Below are positions 51,146 through 56,906 of a stretch of DNA of 56,906 bases, piece after piece (the stretch's first letter is position 1; every line of letters begins with the position of its first letter). Source of the DNA: an uncultured Subdoligranulum sp. (lineage in GTDB: Bacteria; Bacillota; Clostridia; Christensenellales; CAG-314); contig CABUZX010000008.1 in the NCBI GenBank assembly GCA_902496185.1, forward strand, positions 1 through 56,906. Reading direction: 5' to 3'. Below the pieces are notes generated by a model that was given only the letters and a program-made list of their open reading frames with translations, ran no database searches and was not told the origin of the DNA. A program made the translations under genes and the position numbers.

Positions 51146-54100
51146 TTATCTTCTTTTCTTTCTGATAACAAACCAGAAGATTGCAAATCCACCGCCGCCT
51201 ACGACTGCAACTGCCGCTACTACAATGCCGATAATAGCACCCGTTCCAAGACCGTCGTTATCGTCCGTAGGAGGATTGTCAACGTGAGGCTGAGGATCGG
51301 GATCGTGTGCAGGCATTGTGTAATCACAGGTATCACACTTGTTGTCACCGTTGTCGTCAACGTGAGCTGCCTTGTTTGCCTTGTCACCGCATTCGCACTC
51401 GTTCCAATGCTCGTTTGCATCGGTTACCCAAGTCGAGCCGTGTGCGTGAGTATGCGGAGGAGGCGTTACGCTCATAGCGTATCCGCAAGTGTCGCAAGCG
51501 CCGTCGTTATTGCCGTCGTTGTGAGCAGCCTTATCAAGCTCCTGACCGTCACAGCCTGCGCATTCGTGCCAGTGATGAGTTTCGTTCTTCTGCCACTCTG
51601 CTTCGGGAGTATGCGTGGTATGTCCGAGAGCCGGTGCGATCTGCCATCCGCAGATGCTACATACCTCGGGATCGGTTTCTGTAGCCGCGCCTGCCGATAC
51701 GTGATTCTGCTTGGTATCGGTTACGGAGCATCCGTTCTTCGTACATACGTGCCAATGTCCGCTTGCATCCTTTTCCCATTCGCCGGTGAAGTCGTGAGAA
51801 ACCTCTCTTACTGCGTTACAAACCTCGCAAGTGGTGTCACAAGCATTGTTTGGATCGTAGCTGTGAGGAGCTTCTTCGAGATGCTCGTCGCATCCTCCGC
51901 AAGCCTTCCAGTGATGCGTTGCGTTAGACGTCCATTCAGTTGCAGGGCTATGAGTGTGGTTAAGCTGTGCCGCCATCTGATACTGACAAGTCGTGCAATA
52001 CTGTGCGGATTCTTCGGTTGCGGCAGGGATGTTCGGCGTGTGAGCCTTGATCTCATCGTGTTCGTTACAGCCCTTCACGGTACATACGTGAGCGTGTCCG
52101 TCCGTACCCTTGTAGCCCCAAGCACTCATATCGTAGCTGTGGTCGCCAATGTTACCGTATGCCTGATGGCAAGTGGAGCAAACTGCCTTTTCGGTGCAGG
52201 TAGCGTTGCCTCCTATATGAGAAGCCGCGCCTTCGGTAGTAATAGCTCCGCAAATCGAACAGATTATATCAGTCGTGCAATCTCCGTCGTCGGCATTAGG
52301 AACACAGTTTTCCATTACCGCGCCGCAACCGTAATCGCAAAGGTGATCCTTATCCGTTATACTGTCAGAGTGATTACCTATAGCTGTGCCACAAATATCG
52401 CACTCGTGATTTTTATTATCATCCTTGCAATCGTGAATAATATTCTCGCCACATTCATCGCATTTTCCGTCCACTACCGTATCGTAGCAGCCGTCGTCAG
52501 CGATCTTTTGACATCCGTAATCGCAAAGGTGGTTGTTATCATCTCCGTCCGAATGCTCGCTGTAAGTCTTTTCACATCCGTAATCACAATTATGATCAAA
52601 GTTGTTATCCTCACATACGCCTAACGCTTCGCTGCATCCGTAATCACAAATATGATTCTTATCTTTATCTACGTGCTCACCTTCGTGCGTTTGGAAGCTT
52701 ATTCCGTTTTCTGCACAGTATTTAGCCGCTGTGCTTTCCGCACCCTCGCAATATACCACCGGAATATCCGTTGGAATAGCGTTTTCGCCGATTGCCACCT
52801 TCATTGAATAAATTCTCATTTTTTCAAGTCCCGTACAACCGTAAAACGCGTTCTTGCCGAGAGTTTCAACGCTATAAGGGATTACGACGCTCGGGAGCGT
52901 GTAGCAATTATAGAATGCTCGATAGCCTATATGAGTAACACCGTCGGGAATGGTAATGCCCTCAAGCACATGGCATCCGTTAAAGGTCCACTCCTCGATC
53001 ACCTTAACGTTGCTCGGAATATTGACATATGAAAGCCGTGCACAATTACAGAACACACCAATTCCAAGCGTTTCTATACTCTCAGGCAAATTTGCGTATT
53101 TAAGCTCGGAGCAGCTCTCGAATGCACTCTTGGCGATCGAGATAACACCATCGGAAATATATACGCCGGTTATATAGCCGTTGTTACGGAACGCGTTCTC
53201 ACCAATGGATACTACCAGGTATTCGATGCCCTCGCTTATCACTGTTGCGGGAATCGTGACATCGGTCGCCTTGGTCAAGTTGTTGTCGTAAACCTCAACG
53301 GTATAATTGCCGATTTCATTTGTCACGATCTTATAAATAATGTTATCGGAGGCAAATCCTAATGCGGAATTTATCACGTAATCGCAGGCAACACATTTTT
53401 TCGGTCGCAGTACAGTTGCCTCAGCAATATCGGATATATGCTCTGTTATAGTATCGTGTGCAGTACATCCGTTTACCGTACAAACGTATGCGTGTCCGTT
53501 TGAATCCTTATAGCCCCATGCACTCGTATCAAAGCTATGAGTGCCAAGCTCACCGTAAGCCTGAGTGCAAGTCAAGCAACTTGCAAGCTCCTGACAGGTT
53601 GCCACACCGCCACTGTGAGATACTCGGCTGTTTGCCTTTTCGCTTCCGCATACGCTACATACGTACCAGTGTTCGGTATCGTTCTTTTCGAGCTTGCTGT
53701 AATCGTGAGTAATCGTTCTCATTGCGTTACATACGTTACAGGTCGTATCGCAAGCGTTATCATAGGTATGCTCAGCCTTGCTGTATACCTGATCGTCGTT
53801 GCCTACGCAATCGTGCCAATGGTATTCGGAATCGTATTCCCAAGCAGTTCCCTCGCTGTGAACGTGGTTGAGCTTCTGTTCAATCACGTAACCGCAGTAG
53901 GTACAATATTTTGCCTCGTGTTCGGTCGCTGCCTCTGCGTTAGGGTCGTGTTCCTCAAGCGCGGTGTGGGCGTCGCAGTATATGCATTTGTATGCGTGTC
54001 CGTCAGCATCCGAGTAGCCCCAAGAGCCGTAATTGTAGCTGTGGTCGCCAAGCGAGCCGTAGGATGCTCCGCAGGTGTCGCAGGTTGCCTTTGTCTGACA

Positions 54101-56906
54101 GGTTGCGCGACCGCCGTCGCAATCCTCGGTATCCTCGGTGTGCGTACAGCCGTTAACGGTACACTTATGGAAGTGCTGACCGTTCTCGCTCGTCCAGTCG
54201 GAGGACATATTGTGTTCGCCTGCCTCGTTGCTCGTGTACCACTTATCGGTTGCATTTGCATCGTTCTTTGCGCTCTGTCCGCAACGGGAGCAATCGTACC
54301 AATAGGTATTGCATTCCTGACAGTTCGCCGCCGTCGTTCTTACGGTGTTATCCACCTGCTCGTTGTAGTTGTGTCCGAGAGCTTCTACCAACACATCACC
54401 GCACTCGGTACAAACCTGAGCAGTCGTACAGCTTGCCGCCGTACCGCCCGTGTGGTTGGTCACCGCGATAGTGAAATTTTCGGTATAAGCGCTATAGTTT
54501 GCCGTGTCGGAAGGTGTGAATACCGCCGTCAGCGTAACGTTGCCCACCTGTCCGAGCGTGGTCTTGCTTTGGAATCTCCATCCCGTAGGAAGCGTGATAT
54601 CATCGGACGTATGTCCTATGCAGATGGTGATGCCTGTCGGCAACTCATAATCGGGAGCAAGGTTACCTGCCGCCTTGGAGAAGGTCACAGAGAACTCCTG
54701 TGTCTTTGCTTCGTAGAGATCGGTTGCCGCCGCCGTTACGGAGTAGCGTACCTGACCTGCGCCGTTTGCGGTAATGACACCGCTACTGTTGATCGTTGCG
54801 TTACCGCTTGTGATTGCATAGGAAAGTGCGCCCTTGTTGCCGCTAACGCTGACCGTGAAGTTTTGCTTCCAAGTCGGTGCGCTCGGAGTTCCCGATACGG
54901 ACAGGGTTTGCGCACCCTTGTTTAAGGTCACCGTAAAGGTTTCGGTCGCCACATTGTAGTTATCGCTTGCCGCCTTATTCACCGTCAAGGTAAAGGTGCC
55001 GCCTGCCTTTGTGATATTGGATATAACGCCGTTTGCAAAGTCAAACGCTACGCCGTTCTTATCCGATACCTCAAAGGAGAGCGTTCCATCGCCTGTGCCG
55101 TCCACGTAGTCAGCGAAGTCAATCGTCAAGCCCTCCGAGTAGGTAAATTCATTCTCGGAAAGAGTGATGGTTTGGTCGGCTTTACCGATAGCCACTTTAA
55201 TTCTGAAATATGCAACTGCCGTATCATTACCATCCGTGACGGTAACTGTAAATGAATAGTAAGCGGATTCATCAGCATCAACGAAACCATATGTATCGCT
55301 TTCAATCATATGCCACGGAGGTATCCGTAAATTATCGGGATTTAAATTCACCTGCGCATCGCCATCCATAATCATATAATATGTGTACGTCACCGCATCA
55401 CCAAGCTCGTGAGAAGCGTGTAATGTGACGTTATGCGCATTGCCATCATAAGTGAATGCAAGTTTATATTCCGCTTTGTTATCACCCTCTAACGGCTCAA
55501 CACCTTCGATTGTTATCGTCGGAGCTTTGAGCTTCCAAATTGCCGTGAAGGAAACGTCTGCGGAGGATATCGTGTAGTTAGCGCCTGCCTCATAGGTGTT
55601 CGTGCCGTCAGACCAACCGCCAAAGGTGTAACCCGCTTTGGTGAGTCCGTCAGCGAAAGGAAGCGTTACGCTTGCGCCTTCCGCTACTTCTTGATTTAGA
55701 GGACCGGTTCCCGTTGCACCGTTTACGTTATAGGTAAGGTTGTATTTTTTTGCCGCTACCGTATAGGTAAAGGTTGCTTCTTTTCCACCGTAGCTTACGG
55801 TTGCCGTTGCGCTTGCCACCGCGCTTTCGGTGGAGAAATTATCAAGCATACTTGTCGTAACTTGTACGGTTTCAGTTTCACCGTTGTCGTAGGTCACCGT
55901 GATATTGAACGGTACGAACGCATCGCCTGCCACGTAGCTCTGATTTTGAGAAGCGGCAGGAATTTCGATCCTCTCGACCATTCTTTCCGTCCAATAAGCG
56001 TAAACCGTAGCGTTGGCGGTGGTATCGGGAACTTCTTCCGCCATATCCTCATCAAACCAACGCTTGCCGCCACCGTTCATTTGAGTATAATAGCCGTTAA
56101 AGGTATAACCCGCTTTTGTCGGGGGAACGAGACCGCTAAAGCTCGTCTGTCCGTGTTTAACGGTTACTTCCGTCGTGCCGCCGTTACCGCCTTGCATATT
56201 GAAGGTTATCGTGTAAACGTTACGGTCATAATATATCTTCACAACGGTTGTGCCGTTCTCGTTTATGGATACCTGACTAAAGCTCTGTGCGGTAAAGCCT
56301 TCATAGGTCTTTGCCGTAGCTTCCGTCGTGCCTACGCCGTAGAGCGTCTGCGTATCGGCAGAAACGAGGGTGTATTCGTCGTCATCCGCATTCTCTTGGT
56401 AATGCTCAACCTTGTATGCGTAGCCTGCGGATACCGTGTAAGTAAAGGTTGCTGTCTTGCCACCGTAGGTAATGGTAGCCGTCTTTGCACCCGTCGTAGT
56501 TGCCGTTGAGAAGTTCGAGACCATACTTTCGGTTACGGTCACCTTTGCGGTTTCGCTATTATCGTAGGTTACTGTAATCGTAAACGACTTTAGTGCATCG
56601 TCCACAAAATAGCTTTGCAATGTATTTTCTCTGTAAGTAATCTTGATAGAGGAAACCGTGCGTTCCGTCCAAACAGCCCATATCATGTAACTATTGCTCA
56701 ACGTGATATCAAACGGTATCTTCGCGCCGATATATTTGTCGGGAAGTATTATCGTTTCTGTTCCATTGTCATACGAAAGCCTCCAACCCCCAAATGTATA
56801 TCCCGGACGGGTGGGAGTCGTGCTTGGAACAAGCATATAAGACTCGCCGTAGGTTGCCACGAAGTAGCCCGGCGTCCAACCCTGCACGCTGCCGCCGTTT
56901 AAGTTA
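51146..56906 (-). CDS. giant repeat-rich surface protein, N-terminus outside the window
   Basis: At least 1,919 residues; the frame is open to the right edge. From the N-terminal side: InlB-type Listeria-Bacteroides repeats (GYTFGGW, GYTFNGYYT) alternating with Ig-like units of the YGGKTATFTYTV kind; a cadherin/Ig-like stretch; a Cys/His-rich block (HWHxC...CxxC...CDTCG units); BspA-type leucine-rich repeats (about 13-7 kb-equivalent middle, with IPDGVTHIGYRAFYNC); and a second long Cys/His block with repeated HxCDYGC. The C-terminus is a Pro-rich stalk, one membrane helix (AIIGIVVAAVAVVGGGGFAIF) and RKKRR, without an LPxTG motif. It is probably an adhesin or substrate-binding cell-surface protein. 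Confidence 0.85.
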   Translation of the reverse strand, partial: NLNGGSVQGWTPGYFVATYGESYMLVPSTTPTRPGYTFGGWRLSYDNGTETIILPDKYIGAKIPFDITLSNSYMIWAVWTERTVSSIKITYRENTLQSYFVDDALKSFTITVTYDNSETAKVTVTESMVSNFSTATTTGAKTATITYGGKTATFTYTVSAGYAYKVEHYQENADDDEYTLVSADTQTLYGVGTTEATAKTYEGFTAQSFSQVSINENGTTVVKIYYDRNVYTITFNMQGGNGGTTEVTVKHGQTSFSGLVPPTKAGYTFNGYYTQMNGGGKRWFDEDMAEEVPDTTANATVYAYWTERMVERIEIPAASQNQSYVAGDAFVPFNITVTYDNGETETVQVTTSMLDNFSTESAVASATATVSYGGKEATFTYTVAAKKYNLTYNVNGATGTGPLNQEVAEGASVTLPFADGLTKAGYTFGGWSDGTNTYEAGANYTISSADVSFTAIWKLKAPTITIEGVEPLEGDNKAEYKLAFTYDGNAHNVTLHASHELGDAVTYTYYMIMDGDAQVNLNPDNLRIPPWHMIESDTYGFVDADESAYYSFTVTVTDGNDTAVAYFRIKVAIGKADQTITLSENEFTYSEGLTIDFADYVDGTGDGTLSFEVSDKNGVAFDFANGVISNITKAGGTFTLTVNKAASDNYNVATETFTVTLNKGAQTLSVSGTPSAPTWKQNFTVSVSGNKGALSYAITSGNATINSSGVITANGAGQVRYSVTAAATDLYEAKTQEFSVTFSKAAGNLAPDYELPTGITICIGHTSDDITLPTGWRFQSKTTLGQVGNVTLTAVFTPSDTANYSAYTENFTIAVTNHTGGTAASCTTAQVCTECGDVLVEALGHNYNEQVDNTVRTTAANCQECNTYWYDCSRCGQSAKNDANATDKWYTSNEAGEHNMSSDWTSENGQHFHKCTVNGCTHTEDTEDCDGGRATCQTKATCDTCGASYGSLGDHSYNYGSWGYSDADGHAYKCIYCDAHTALEEHDPNAEAATEHEAKYCTYCGYVIEQKLNHVHSEGTAWEYDSEYHWHDCVGNDDQVYSKAEHTYDNACDTTCNVCNAMRTITHDYSKLEKNDTEHWYVCSVCGSEKANSRVSHSGGVATCQELASCLTCTQAYGELGTHSFDTSAWGYKDSNGHAYVCTVNGCTAHDTITEHISDIAEATVLRPKKCVACDYVINSALGFASDNIIYKIVTNEIGNYTVEVYDNNLTKATDVTIPATVISEGIEYLVVSIGENAFRNNGYITGVYISDGVISIAKSAFESCSELKYANLPESIETLGIGVFCNCARLSYVNIPSNVKVIEEWTFNGCHVLEGITIPDGVTHIGYRAFYNCYTLPSVVIPYSVETLGKNAFYGCTGLEKMRIYSMKVAIGENAIPTDIPVVYCEGAESTAAKYCAENGISFQTHEGEHVDKDKNHICDYGCSEALGVCEDNNFDHNCDYGCEKTYSEHSDGDDNNHLCDYGCQKIADDGCYDTVVDGKCDECGENIIHDCKDDNKNHECDICGTAIGNHSDSITDKDHLCDYGCGAVMENCVPNADDGDCTTDIICSICGAITTEGAASHIGGNATCTEKAVCSTCHQAYGNIGDHSYDMSAWGYKGTDGHAHVCTVKGCNEHDEIKAHTPNIPAATEESAQYCTTCQYQMAAQLNHTHSPATEWTSNATHHWKACGGCDEHLEEAPHSYDPNNACDTTCEVCNAVREVSHDFTGEWEKDASGHWHVCTKNGCSVTDTKQNHVSAGAATETDPEVCSICGWQIAPALGHTTHTPEAEWQKNETHHWHECAGCDGQELDKAAHNDGNNDGACDTCGYAMSVTPPPHTHAHGSTWVTDANEHWNECECGDKANKAAHVDDNGDNKCDTCDYTMPAHDPDPQPHVDNPPTDDNDGLGTGAIIGIVVAAVAVVGGGGFAIFWFVIRKKRR

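Noticed and set aside
51074..54925. Long plus-strand frames opposite the giant surface protein
   Set aside because: They are Val/Cys-rich antisense readings of the Cys/His repeats, with no ribosome site; the minus-strand frame has clear domains.
1..56906. CRISPR arrays
   Set aside because: No regularly spaced repeats of 24-40 bases with unique spacers were seen; the repeats at 45.9-46.2 kb are irregular.

Overview
The window is AT-rich and looks like the chromosome of an endospore-forming member of the Clostridia, probably an uncultured gut lineage. The evidence is the set of sporulation and germination genes (yqfC, yqfD, yqzL, spoIIR, sleB, ypeB, a LysM/DUF3794 sipL-type gene), the Firmicutes order phoH-pgpH-ybeY-era-yqzL-recO, veg near ispE, ppdK, and a small-subunit NADP-type glutamate dehydrogenase. 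I cannot name the species from sequence alone.

1-20.9 kb is a mobilizable element packed with defence genes, inserted just downstream of the ppdK terminator; its left end is outside the window. The mobilization module (tnpV-like gene, ribbon-helix-helix protein, MobB-like membrane protein overlapping a MOBP relaxase, MobC with no canonical start codon, candidate oriT) is followed by an 849-residue protein with the catalytic motifs of a single-chain double-psi beta-barrel RNA polymerase (YonO/QDE-1-like). Next come a Hachiman system (hamA-hamB), abiH, a LlaJI-like restriction-modification system (two C5 methyltransferases, McrB-like and McrC-like subunits) with a third methyltransferase, an AbiE toxin-antitoxin pair with repeated operators, and an RNase III with two dsRNA-binding regions plus an XRE regulator. 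The RNase III gene has a long leader predicted to fold into a closed RNA. Nearly all genes here are on the minus strand and many overlap, so the defence genes look like one or two long transcripts.

21-43.9 kb is core chromosome: ppdK; the yqfC-yqfD-phoH-pgpH-ybeY-era-yqzL-recO operon; sleB-ypeB; spoIIR; ispE; veg-sipL; a zinc-ribbon acidic protein; a metallophosphoesterase; nfeD plus a stomatin-like SPFH protein; queH; gdhA; two membrane proteins; a HIT hydrolase; and tRNA-Leu(UAG). Three of these genes (ispE, queH, the phosphoesterase) have consensus promoters ending 6-9 bases before the ATG and no Shine-Dalgarno, so they are probably leaderless or nearly so.

About 44-50.4 kb, immediately after tRNA-Leu, is a second mobilizable element: a MOBV relaxase (apparently starting at ATC), about 0.9 kb of non-coding stem-loops, an Lsa-type ABC-F ribosome-protection gene controlled by a transcription attenuator, an XRE regulator and a large serine recombinase. 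Beyond it lie a small unknown gene, two long palindromes and, to the right edge, a giant minus-strand surface protein (InlB-type repeats, Ig-like repeats, BspA-type leucine-rich repeats, many Cys/His modules, C-terminal membrane anchor) whose N-terminus is outside the window.

The most novel items are the single-chain RNA polymerase homologue, the RNase III plus structured leader RNA in the same element, and the use of AUU/AUA/AUC-type start codons by mobilization genes of two different elements.
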